7,779 nucleotides of DNA from Actinobacteria bacterium UBA912 (GTDB lineage Bacteria; Actinomycetota; Coriobacteriia; Anaerosomatales; UBA912). A program made the translations under genes and the position numbers. Shown here one piece after another: positions 1 through 6,325 of the stretch. Below the pieces are notes generated by a model that had not been told where the DNA came from, did no database searches, and worked only from the letters and a program-made list of their open reading frames with translations. Numbering within the stretch: position 1 is the stretch's first letter; every line of letters starts with the position of its first letter. The stretch is from positions 1-7,779 of the forward strand of contig DBEG01000090.1 of NCBI GenBank assembly GCA_002293965.1. Reading direction: 5' to 3'.

Positions 1-163
1 GATCTGCCGAATCCCTCGACTTGAGGCAGCGGCCAAATTGCGCGACCAGATTGTGAAGTTGAAAGCCGAGGTAGAGCGGTCGACTGAAGGAGAAGCCATC
101 GAACGCCTCAAACAGGGTGCTCGTAAGGGCTCGGCCTTCGGCAGATCGAAGAGGAGGCGGTGA
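1..163 (+). CDS. uvrB: Probable UvrB C-terminus (UVR motif), 5'-truncated
   Basis: The reading frame that starts at base 2 runs 53 codons to a TGA at 161-163 and has no start in the window, so this is the 3' end of a longer gene. It contains LEAAAKLRDQIVKLKAEVE, which fits the UVR motif (consensus like LDFExAAxLRDxI) that UvrB uses to bind UvrC in nucleotide excision repair. A basic tail ending GRSKRRR follows. UVR motifs also occur in UvrC, ClpC and McsA, but in UvrC and ClpC they are internal; a motif about 30 residues from the end favours UvrB. The first half of the motif (SAESLDL) lies in the frame starting at base 3 and the second half in the frame starting at base 2, so one base appears to be missing near 22-26. 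The downstream gene is convergent, 54 nt away. I see no convincing terminator between them. Confidence 0.55.
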   Translation, partial: ICRIPRLEAAAKLRDQIVKLKAEVERSTEGEAIERLKQGARKGSAFGRSKRRR

Positions 164-217
164 GGGATCAGTGAACAAGTAGGGCTCGGAGCGCCCCATT
201 CTACCTGAGACACGCGA

Positions 218-880
218 TTAGAATCGTACTCGCTTCGTCTCCAGGACGAACAGAGCCGCCTTGAGGGCAAGTGCGATCACCGCAATGGTCAGAACGTTGT
301 TGAGATCGACTCCCTCTCCGGACATCAGCCAAAATGGGGGGCCGGAGAACCATCCAAGGTGGGCTCCGTAAGAGAAGAGAACGAACATGAGTGATGCCGC
401 AAGACCCAGGTACGCCACAGAGAACACGTAAGAGGCCAGTGCGATTATCCCGACGCACAGTACGGAAGAAGCGATGACCCTCAAGGTGATGTCCATAATG
501 TTGGCAGCGAACTGCGGAACCAGAAGTGAGGTGATCGCCGAGCAAGCGAGCACCAGGAACAGCAGGAGGACGACGTTCCTGATCACTGCCTTCGTCAGAT
601 GGTGTCGGTTCTTGGCGTAAAGGACGTCGCGCGCCCTTTCAAAGACGCTTCCCACGCAGAGATAGGCCCACATGGTCGCACCTAGCGGCGGGAGGAACGC
701 AGATATCCCCTGAAAGGTGAAGATCGCCCTGTCCGCGACCTCAGGATCAGGCGAAAAGACCATGGAAAGAAAAGTTCCATAGGTTGCAAGGAGCGCGATG
801 GCCGATCCTACCAGGGCCAGCCATTGCGACTGCTTCACTTCGGCAAACAGCAGTCGTGCCTGCCGCAACATCTGCGTCAT
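218..880 (-). CDS. Six-TM membrane protein, likely ABC permease subunit
   Basis: This is a 220-residue, very hydrophobic protein with about six membrane helices (roughly residues 20-42, 55-77, 99-121, 133-155, 157-178, 194-213). It has a short basic N-terminus and ends in a charged tail (ETKRVRF). The topology fits an ABC-2-like permease half, but I recognise no family-specific motif, so the permease role comes mainly from context. Its ATG (880-878) overlaps the TGA of the upstream ABC ATPase in an ATGA arrangement, which implies translational coupling; only a weak SD-like GACGGG lies upstream. It is the last gene of the leftward unit and converges on the uvrB-like end. It probably pairs with the large permease as the second membrane subunit, or is an accessory or immunity membrane protein. 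No substrate can be assigned. Confidence 0.75.
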   Translation of the reverse strand: MTQMLRQARLLFAEVKQSQWLALVGSAIALLATYGTFLSMVFSPDPEVADRAIFTFQGISAFLPPLGATMWAYLCVGSVFERARDVLYAKNRHHLTKAVIRNVVLLLFLVLACSAITSLLVPQFAANIMDITLRVIASSVLCVGIIALASYVFSVAYLGLAASLMFVLFSYGAHLGWFSGPPFWLMSGEGVDLNNVLTIAVIALALKAALFVLETKRVRF

Positions 881-1701
881 TGCCCGTCTGAATACCCGTG
901 CAGCAGCGCCAGGTACCCATCTGCAACGGTCGGCGATGCCGTGTACTCGGCAGACCGCTCAGGCATCACATAGCGATACACAGATGATCCTGCTTCGACG
1001 GAAAGCCCCGACACTATGCCCCCTCCGGCAGAGGGAGAGTCATCCGCCGAAAGGCACACGCGACCCGTTGCGAATGCCCTCAGCTGCTCCACAGCTCCAT
1101 CGAAGATCAGTGATCCAAGCTGCAAGACCAGCGCCCTCTCGCAAAGACCGACGATGTCCTCTGCCAGGTGGGTAGATATGACGATGGCATGGCTCCCACT
1201 GGCTCGGGCAAGAACATCTTTGAACTTGCTCCTCTCCTCTATATCAAGACCGGAAGTCGGTTCATCGAGCAACACAAGCTCCGGCGGGCCTAGAAGCGAC
1301 TGGGCGATGCCCATACGCCTGGCGGTTCCACCCGATAGAGCCTTGAACCGCATGTCTGCCCATTCGGTCAGTCTAGTCTTCGCAATGACATCATCGACCT
1401 GGGCCACCAGGGCGTCTTCGCCGATCCCACCCAGCCTGCCAAGGTACATCAGTGATTCCCGCACGGTCAGATTGGGCAGAAACGAGAACTGCTGGGGCAG
1501 GTAGCCGACCACGGGGTCCTTGCCCCGGAGATCGACGGTGCCGCTCGTGGGGGACATCAGACCGGCGATACACTTCATGAGCGTTGTCTTGCCCGCTCCA
1601 TTCGGGCCCAGTAGCGCCGTGCATCTTTGGTCCAGATCGAAAGACACCGCATTCAGGGCGCGCTTCCTTCCGTACCATTTCGTAAGATCAGTTACCCTCA
1701 A
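877..1701 (-). CDS. ABC transporter ATP-binding protein
   Basis: This is a cytoplasmic nucleotide-binding subunit of 274 residues. Counted from the TTG at 1701, it shows Walker A GPNGAGKT (32-39), Q-loop Q70 in YLPQQFSF, signature LSGGTARRM (122-130, with T in place of the usual Q), Walker B ELVLLDE (141-147), D-loop SGLD and H-loop H178. About 60 residues beyond the core form a C-terminal extension, as in many exporters of the ABC-2 class. I chose the TTG at 1701 because AAGGAGG (1713-1707 on this strand) sits 5 nt upstream. A TTG at 1716 would add five residues (274 to 279) but has no SD. The gene overlaps the end of the large permease by 14 nt and the next gene by 4 nt, so the three should be co-translated and probably form one complex. 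The substrate is unknown. Confidence 0.93.
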   Translation of the reverse strand: MRVTDLTKWYGRKRALNAVSFDLDQRCTALLGPNGAGKTTLMKCIAGLMSPTSGTVDLRGKDPVVGYLPQQFSFLPNLTVRESLMYLGRLGGIGEDALVAQVDDVIAKTRLTEWADMRFKALSGGTARRMGIAQSLLGPPELVLLDEPTSGLDIEERSKFKDVLARASGSHAIVISTHLAEDIVGLCERALVLQLGSLIFDGAVEQLRAFATGRVCLSADDSPSAGGGIVSGLSVEAGSSVYRYVMPERSAEYTASPTVADGYLALLHGYSDGQ

Positions 1702-3772
1702 CTTCCCCTCCTTCAAGCAGCGATGCTAGGAACTCCTCGCCGGATTCGGTTCGGCTCTCATCCATCAGATATGCCGTTATCTGGCTCAGTGCATACTCGT
1801 CGCCCCTAGTTCGCACCAGGTCCGTGATCATGTTCCCTACCCTGGATGACCTGCGATACTCTTCGGTATCGCTGCTCATTCCGGGGTTTTCGGAAAGGAA
1901 GAATTCAGGGTCGTTGAGGTAGAAGAACAAGGCTTCCCACACGTCTCTCTTCGCATAACCCTGAGGGATGCCCTGCATGGCGAACATAGTCGGATAGTCG
2001 ACTACCGTTTCACCATCAATCAGCACATAGTCATCTTTGAACACCGGGAAATCGAAGAGATTACTGAAGGCCGGATACGAGGGTACGAGAACGACCGCGT
2101 CGACCTGGAGGGCTTCGGTACCTTCCAGTCCCATCAACTGCCGCAGGCTTAGGGCTCTCTCAAGGATCTCCTCGCGATTCTGCTTGTCCACGACATTGAC
2201 ATCGGAAAACTCGGGGATCTCGAATCTCTCCAGAGTTGCCTCTCCGCCGTAGACGACGAACGTCTCCCTGTCTCCTGCCTTTCGCACGTTGCCTGCAAAC
2301 AGTGTCAAGGACTCGGTCGGAACGGACACGAAGTCCTCCGATCGGGTCAGCACCACTCCTTGAGGGGTATGGATTTCAGCGAAGGGCGACCGTACTCTCA
2401 CTCGGATCTCCTCCACTGCGCCTCTTCTCAGGATGTGGGAAGCAGGCTGGAGTTCGTGCCTGAAGTCCATCCCATAGAACCGTTGTCTTCCGGGCCATGG
2501 ATACCAGGGAACGGATCCAGCCAAGAATATGCCCTGCTGATTAGCATAGTTGCCCCAGCCGCTTCCGGAGTACTCGAAGACGAACTCCACCGCTTCATCC
2601 TGTGCGGGGGAAAGGATAGTGATGTGATTCCCTTCTTGCGAGAAATCCAGCTTGTTTCCCTCGCCGTCCGTGATGTTCCAGACTCGGTATCCCCTGAAAA
2701 GCGTGAATACCGGCTGCTCCCCGAATGGCTCATCAAGGACCACCGTCACCCTTCCAGACAGCTTGTTGCAGACTCCGAGGTCCATTTTGTACCTGGCGAC
2801 CGTTGGGATCGGTTCTACGTTATCTGGGCTGGTTGACGCGCCTTCCACGAAAAGATCGATGTTCAACGACATTTCCGTAATATCATGGAGTGCGATCTGG
2901 GACACGCGCGGAAGTGCGATATGCGCCCCATATGCAGCCCAAGGGGTGATCATCAGCACGAATGCAAGGAGTGCTGCTAACACAGACGCTTGAGGCACCT
3001 TACGTAAGGAGAACACGAGCCCCACCAGTATCGAGACGATCCATATCGCAGGCAGGAGCCACTGATGTGGCTCCGCAGGGAGCAGGTACATCGAATCGGG
3101 CGGGGCACCAACCATGGGTGGTGGCAGCTCGAACGGAGCGATGAGCGCCCAGTGTGAAACCAGTCGCACAGTGTAGCTCGACGCTGAAGTAAGGCCCCCT
3201 AAAATGCTGCCGACAGCCGGAGTCATGAACACAAGGACAGCAACGATCACACTGTAGCCGACAGTCCGGCTAGTCGTCTTGCCAAGCAATAGCCCCAGTA
3301 GCGTGGCGACTAGCGTTGCCCCACCCAATCTCAGTACAGTGAAGTACACGATGTTCGTGGTCTCGGCGACAGAAAGGCCCGCGATCATCGAGAAGGTCAG
3401 AAGGACCGTCAACAAAATAGCCAGTGTAGCCATCCACATGCCGACAGCCACAACGAGCAGAGCGACGGAAGCCCCTATCTCACCCCGACTCCGCACGCGG
3501 AACAGGGACAAGCGTTGGTTTTCAAATACCTGTTTTGCCAACTCAAGAGCTACGACAGAGCTAGACAAGAACAGAATCAGTCCCGTGAAGGGCATCGTGA
3601 TAAGGACCATGACCTGAAGCCAGATCGCTACTCGATGTCCACCACCATAATAAAGTATGCCGCCAAAAAAGCCGATGCCAAGCACAGCGCCGACACCGTA
3701 GAGGATGATGATCCCCTTCGTGCGCCAGAGACTGACCGCGATGGGGCTGATGTATTTTTTGTAGTAGTGCAC
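1688..3772 (-). CDS. Seven-TM ABC-2-type permease with degenerate M1-peptidase-like ectodomain
   Basis: This is a 694-residue membrane protein. Seven hydrophobic helices (about 20-43, 48-76, 99-130, 142-164, 171-194, 238-256, 263-287) are followed by a ~400-residue soluble domain. The basic loops (79-98, 165-169, 256-259) are consistent with an inside N-terminus, which puts the C-terminal domain outside. Residues ~325-500 read like the N-terminal beta-sandwich of M1-family proteins: YKMDLGV..LSGRVTVVLDEP, VWNITDGEGNKLDF, VEFVFEYSGSG, then WYPWPG. The following part (FVVYGGEATLERF...VVLVPSYPAFSNLFDF) resembles the approach to the M1 active site, but no HExxH zinc motif is present, so peptidase activity is unlikely. 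Fusions of ABC-2 membrane domains with M1 domains are known; this one is short and looks catalytically dead. The GTG start at 3772 is supported by AAGGAAGG 6 nt upstream. It is co-operonic with the ATPase, which it overlaps by 14 nt. The M1 relation is by eye only. Confidence 0.85.
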   Translation of the reverse strand: MHYYKKYISPIAVSLWRTKGIIILYGVGAVLGIGFFGGILYYGGGHRVAIWLQVMVLITMPFTGLILFLSSSVVALELAKQVFENQRLSLFRVRSRGEIGASVALLVVAVGMWMATLAILLTVLLTFSMIAGLSVAETTNIVYFTVLRLGGATLVATLLGLLLGKTTSRTVGYSVIVAVLVFMTPAVGSILGGLTSASSYTVRLVSHWALIAPFELPPPMVGAPPDSMYLLPAEPHQWLLPAIWIVSILVGLVFSLRKVPQASVLAALLAFVLMITPWAAYGAHIALPRVSQIALHDITEMSLNIDLFVEGASTSPDNVEPIPTVARYKMDLGVCNKLSGRVTVVLDEPFGEQPVFTLFRGYRVWNITDGEGNKLDFSQEGNHITILSPAQDEAVEFVFEYSGSGWGNYANQQGIFLAGSVPWYPWPGRQRFYGMDFRHELQPASHILRRGAVEEIRVRVRSPFAEIHTPQGVVLTRSEDFVSVPTESLTLFAGNVRKAGDRETFVVYGGEATLERFEIPEFSDVNVVDKQNREEILERALSLRQLMGLEGTEALQVDAVVLVPSYPAFSNLFDFPVFKDDYVLIDGETVVDYPTMFAMQGIPQGYAKRDVWEALFFYLNDPEFFLSENPGMSSDTEEYRRSSRVGNMITDLVRTRGDEYALSQITAYLMDESRTESGEEFLASLLEGGEVEGN
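1707..1713 (-). promoter_or_regulatory. Ribosome binding site deciding a TTG start
   Basis: AAGGAGG on the minus strand lies inside the last codons of the upstream permease gene, 5 nt before the TTG at 1701. It is the reason for choosing that start over the in-frame TTG at 1716. Confidence 0.65.
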
Positions 3773-3801
3773 AAAATGCCTTCCTTGGACGGATAAGGGG
3801 T

Positions 3802-3823
3802 GCCAGCCCGGCGCGTCACTGGC
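3802..3823 (-). repeat. Small inverted repeat between secreted-protein gene and permease
   Basis: GCCAG (3802-3806) and CTGGC (3819-3823) can form a 5-bp stem with a 12-nt GC-rich loop. It lies in the 54-nt gap after the secreted-protein stop. No U-run follows on the transcript, so it is not a classical terminator. It could stabilise or partly separate the two messages, or be chance. Confidence 0.25.
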
Positions 3824-3826
3824 TTC

Positions 3827-4216
3827 CTAATTTCTTGTATCGCACTCGATCCATCCACTTATACGGGTGCCGCTCACAAAGGGATCGGCCGTCGTTCTCC
3901 AGTACAATCTAGACCCCGGAATGGAGTGACGCAACGGTCCGATTCGTGTTCGGCCTTGATGGACTTGGATCACGCAGGAAGCCCAAATAAAATTCGGCAT
4001 CGAGGGGATCGTGCATTGCCACAAACGAATGACCATGCAGCCAGTCCTCGCAAAGCCTTCCTGATCGGCGCTCATGTATTCACCTAAGGGGGGTGTGGAG
4101 GCCCTTGTGACCGACGTGAAAGTAACCGACCTCGAATTTCCAAACGCCACTGGCGGAACCATCAGGCACAGCAGCAACACCAAACAAACCACTCTTGCTC
4201 TCGTAGACATTCTCAT
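3827..4216 (-). CDS. Small secreted four-cysteine protein, function unknown
   Basis: This 129-residue protein opens with a clear Sec signal peptide: a basic start (MRMSTRAR), a hydrophobic core about 9-21 (VVCLVLLLCLMV) and a probable cut after AFG at residue 26. The mature ~103 residues carry cysteines at 60, 68, 81 and 125, an even number that suits two disulfides outside the cell. They alternate short hydrophobic stretches in a way that suggests beta strands, ending GTRISGWIEC. There is no lipobox and no membrane anchor. The ATG at 4216 has a strong AGGAGG 5 nt upstream, and both elements lie in a hairpin. It is the first gene of the leftward unit, 54 nt before the seven-TM permease. I do not recognise the family. 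A bacteriocin, toxin, signal or extracytoplasmic partner of the transporter are all possible. The opposite-strand frame here is not credible as a gene. Confidence 0.7.
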   Translation of the reverse strand: MRMSTRARVVCLVLLLCLMVPPVAFGNSRSVTFTSVTRASTPPLGEYMSADQEGFARTGCMVIRLWQCTIPSMPNFIWASCVIQVHQGRTRIGPLRHSIPGSRLYWRTTADPFVSGTRISGWIECDTRN

Positions 4217-4230
4217 AGGCCCCTCCTATG
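4214..4230 (-). promoter_or_regulatory. Hairpin covering SD and start codon of the secreted-protein gene
   Basis: On the leftward transcript this reads CAUAGG-AGGGG-CCUAUG, a perfect 6-bp stem with a 5-nt loop. The SD (AGGAGG, 4227-4222) is half in the 5' arm and half in the loop, and the 3' arm ends in the AUG start codon itself. Pairing would hide the initiation site. The stem is short, so the effect may be modest. Confidence 0.4.
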
Positions 4231-4436
4231 TCAAACATTCACACAAATTTCCGCCGGCTGGCACCACTTTGATATTTTCCGTAAGACAGTCACATTTCCT
4301 CCAAAGTCGTGTATCGGTTGCTCTGAAAGTCGACCCGATCCAGGTCCAGCCTAGCTTCGCCGCCCGCCGACGCTCACCCGGCGATACGGATCCTCCCGGG
4401 AGTCCCGTTCTCGATCCCTCAGACGACCACAGTGCT

Positions 4437-4468
4437 CGATCCGAGTGCGTCATCGACACTCGAGATCG
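4437..4468. promoter_or_regulatory. Imperfect inverted repeat, candidate operator
   Basis: CGATCCGAGTG (4437-4447) and CACTCGAGATCG (4457-4468) are inverted copies, differing by one inserted base, separated by 9 nt. The right arm ends 23 nt before the -10 hexamer, so a bound dimer would cover or abut the -35 area. A regulator of the rightward ABC operon could bind here. No regulator gene is in the window. Confidence 0.35.
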
Positions 4469-4488
4469 CGTATTGCGACGGCACACCA

Positions 4489-4497
4489 TGCTACAAT
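4489..4497 (+). promoter_or_regulatory. Extended -10 promoter for the ABC-2 operon
   Basis: TGCTACAAT matches the extended -10 form (TGnTATAAT) with one mismatch. No good -35 lies 16-18 nt upstream, which extended -10 promoters can tolerate. Transcription would begin near 4503-4506 and give a leader of about 35-40 nt before the ATG at 4541. Confidence 0.45.
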
Positions 4498-4540
4498 CCG
4501 CTGGGAGTCGAGGACTGTCCATGGATGAAGAGAGGGCCCG

Positions 4541-5449
4541 ATGACAGCAGCCGCTATCGAGTGCAAAAGCCTCACCAAGTACTACGGCAAGGCTCGTGGC
4601 ATCGACGGACTGGACCTTCGTGTCGAGAAGGGGTCGACCTTCGGGTTCCTCGGCCCTAATGGGGCAGGCAAGACGACGACGATCCGGTGCCTTCTCGGGA
4701 TGTTGAGGGCTAACTCGGGAGAGGCGTTCGTCCTAGGCGAGAAGGTGCGTCTCGATGGTGCGGTGCTCAGGCGGCGGATCGGCTACGTCGCCGGCGAGGT
4801 CAAGCTGTACGAAAAGGAGACCGGACGCTGGCACATCGACTACCTTTCCCGCTTCCGAGGCGGGCATGGCGCGCTGACCGATGAGCTCATCGAGCGGCTT
4901 CAGTTCGACTCGACCCGTCGCGTGCGTGAGCTCTCGAAGGGTAATCGCCAGAAGCTCGCGCTCATCCTGGGCATGATGCACGACCCTGAGCTGCTCATGC
5001 TCGACGAGCCCACCAGTGGCCTGGACCCGCTCAACCAGGAAGTGGTGTTCGACATCATCTCCGAGCGCGTTGCCGCAGGCTCCACTCTCTTCCTCTCCAG
5101 TCACATACTCTCCGAGGTCGAGCGCGTGTGCTCCACCGTAGGAATCATCCGAGAAGGTCGGATCGTCGTTGAGGACCGGGTCGACACCCTCCTAAAACAG
5201 CGATTGCGGCACCTGGAGGTGACCTTCCGCGACGCGACAGGGGCCGAGGCCCTCGAAAGCGTTCCCGGCATCGCCGAAGTGCAGACTCTCGCGCCGAACA
5301 AGCTCTCGGCGAAGGTCCGCGGCGATCACGTGGATGACCTGCTGAAGTGCCTTGCTCTTCACTCGGTCGAAGACATGTCGCTCGAGCACGCGTCTCTGGA
5401 GGATGCCTTCGTGGACTACTATCGCAGCGACGAGGGAGGCCGTCAGTGA
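4541..5449 (+). CDS. ABC-2 type exporter ATP-binding protein
   Basis: This 302-residue cytoplasmic ATPase has Walker A GPNGAGKT (38-45), signature LSKGNRQKL (131-139), Walker B LLMLDE (151-156), D-loop SGLD and H-loop H188 (SSH). The usual Q-loop glutamine is not seen: the segment reads IGYVAGEVKLYE (80-91), which together with LSKGN marks a branch of exporter ATPases rather than a broken protein. Residues ~220-302 form the C-terminal extension found in drug/antibiotic-type ABC-2 ATPases, ending with LEHASLEDAFVDYY. The ATG at 4541 follows a moderate SD (GAGAGGG, 4 nt spacer); no other in-frame start is near. Its TGA overlaps the GTG of the permease gene, so the two subunits are coupled. The likely role is efflux of a drug, lipid or peptide; the substrate is not predictable. 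Confidence 0.93.
   Translation: MTAAAIECKSLTKYYGKARGIDGLDLRVEKGSTFGFLGPNGAGKTTTIRCLLGMLRANSGEAFVLGEKVRLDGAVLRRRIGYVAGEVKLYEKETGRWHIDYLSRFRGGHGALTDELIERLQFDSTRRVRELSKGNRQKLALILGMMHDPELLMLDEPTSGLDPLNQEVVFDIISERVAAGSTLFLSSHILSEVERVCSTVGIIREGRIVVEDRVDTLLKQRLRHLEVTFRDATGAEALESVPGIAEVQTLAPNKLSAKVRGDHVDDLLKCLALHSVEDMSLEHASLEDAFVDYYRSDEGGRQ
5435..5439 (+). promoter_or_regulatory. Ribosome binding site deciding the permease GTG start
   Basis: GGAGG with a 6-nt spacer before GTG 5446, inside the last codons of the ATPase gene. It fixes the start and supports translational coupling. Confidence 0.6.
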
Positions 5450-6240
5450 ACATCAACCTCTTCCTCACAACCTTGTATCAGCGCCGGATCGGGATGTTCT
5501 GGTTCTCTTTCGGCCTGGTGGCGTATTCGTGGTTGATGGCCTGGACCTGGACGTTCATCGGCGAGATGTACGAGGAACTTCTGGCTACCATGCCGCCCGA
5601 GATGATCGCTGTATGGGCACCTGGCGATCTCGAGCTGGGCAGCCTCGGAGGCTACTTCCAGACCGAGTACCTGGGGATGATGTGGGTACTCATCGTGGCA
5701 GCGGCCATCATCATCTACGCTGCGAAGGCTGTCTCCAGCGAGGTGGCGGCGGGCACGATGGAGCTTCTGTTGGCACAGCCGATTGCGCGCCTTCAGTTCA
5801 TCGTGACGCGCATCGCGGCGATGTTCGTGTACGCTGCGATCTTGACCACAGCCACCTTCCTGCCGATCCAGATCCTGGGTCCCACCTACGACATCGAGAT
5901 CGCGGGCCGAACGATGGCGCTGCTGTATGCAACGGGCTTCTTGCTGATCTCAGCGATCGGCAGCTTTGCGATGATGCTCTCGGCGAGTATGCGAGGAGGC
6001 GGGCGCCCGGGAGCGATAACAGGGTCGCTACTGGCGGCGATGTGGATCCTCCAAGCCATAACACCTTTTGTCGAAGTCGCCGAGGACTTGGAGCCACTCA
6101 ACCTGCTCACCTACTGGCAGCCCGGTGACCTCATCAACGAGGGCGTCGTACTCGCCAGCAGTTGGTGGGTCTACGGCGGAATCACGGTAATCTCGCTTGC
6201 AATCGCCGTCGTCGCCTTCTTGCGTAGGGATATTACATAA
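5446..6240 (+). CDS. ABC-2 type exporter permease
   Basis: This 264-residue inner-membrane permease has six predicted helices (about 18-38, 76-94, 121-143, 158-180, 190-208, 240-259). The segment EVAAGTMELLLAQPIAR (99-115) matches the conserved cytoplasmic stretch of ABC-2 permeases (E..aGT.E.LL..P.sR) that contacts the ATPase. I set the start at GTG 5446 because GGAGG (5435-5439) sits 6 nt upstream and the GTGA overlaps the ATPase stop by 4 nt. A longer frame from 5347 would add 33 arginine-rich residues that merely read through the ATPase gene and is rejected. The protein ends FLRRDIT at TAA 6238-6240. With the preceding ATPase it should form a homodimeric-permease exporter. Confidence 0.9.
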   Translation: MNINLFLTTLYQRRIGMFWFSFGLVAYSWLMAWTWTFIGEMYEELLATMPPEMIAVWAPGDLELGSLGGYFQTEYLGMMWVLIVAAAIIIYAAKAVSSEVAAGTMELLLAQPIARLQFIVTRIAAMFVYAAILTTATFLPIQILGPTYDIEIAGRTMALLYATGFLLISAIGSFAMMLSASMRGGGRPGAITGSLLAAMWILQAITPFVEVAEDLEPLNLLTYWQPGDLINEGVVLASSWWVYGGITVISLAIAVVAFLRRDIT

Positions 6241-6261
6241 ACCTTGTTGCAGGATGATTCC

Positions 6262-6273
6262 TCTGCGCGCAGA
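6262..6273. repeat. 12-nt perfect palindrome TCTGCGCGCAGA
   Basis: It lies 22 nt after the permease stop and 53 nt before the next start. It is too short and lacks a T-run, so it is not a good terminator. It could be a protein-binding site for the downstream pair of genes, or chance in GC-rich DNA. Confidence 0.25.
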
Positions 6274-6312
6274 ACGGGAACACTAGATATCAATGACGGG
6301 GGTGTTCTCGAC

Positions 6313-6318
6313 AGGAGG
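6313..6318 (+). promoter_or_regulatory. Ribosome binding site for the coiled-coil protein
   Basis: A perfect AGGAGG 7 nt before ATG 6326 decides this start over the in-frame ATG at 6293. Confidence 0.7.
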
Positions 6319-6325
6319 TCGACAA

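Larger units (their letters stand above)
4231..4540. other. Divergent intergenic region between the two ABC operons
   Basis: About 310 nt without a credible gene. It must hold the promoters of both the leftward unit and the rightward ABC-2 operon. On the right side an operator-like dyad and an extended -10 element can be seen. On the left side I could not find a convincing -35/-10 pair for the secreted-protein gene. CTCGATCC occurs twice as a direct repeat (4410-4417 and 4435-4442), the second copy overlapping the dyad. Open frames crossing this region on both strands lack SD sites and run over the regulatory elements. Confidence 0.6.

Noticed and set aside
181..200. Possible terminator hairpin (GGGC...GCCC) between the uvrB-like end and the convergent gene
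   Set aside because: Only a 4-bp stem with no T-run on either strand; not enough to call.
798..1504. Plus-strand open frames over the ABC ATPase
   Set aside because: They are shadow frames opposite a gene with all ABC ATPase motifs; no SD and no credible product.
4226..4522. 98-codon minus-strand open frame upstream of the secreted-protein gene
   Set aside because: No SD at its start, low-complexity Arg/Ser/Gly-rich translation, and it overlaps the promoter elements of the rightward operon.
4074..4544. 156-codon plus-strand open frame crossing the divergent region
   Set aside because: It is antisense to the signal-peptide gene, has no SD, covers the extended -10 and dyad, and its translation has no recognisable protein character.
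5347..5445. Longer N-terminus for the ABC-2 permease
   Set aside because: The extra residues are Arg-rich out-of-frame reading of the ATPase gene. GTG 5446 has a good SD and the typical 4-nt overlap.
6247..6289. Possible promoter (TTGCAG ... TAGATA) before the coiled-coil gene
   Set aside because: The two boxes are 31 nt apart, far from the usual 16-18, and no alternative -35 is present.
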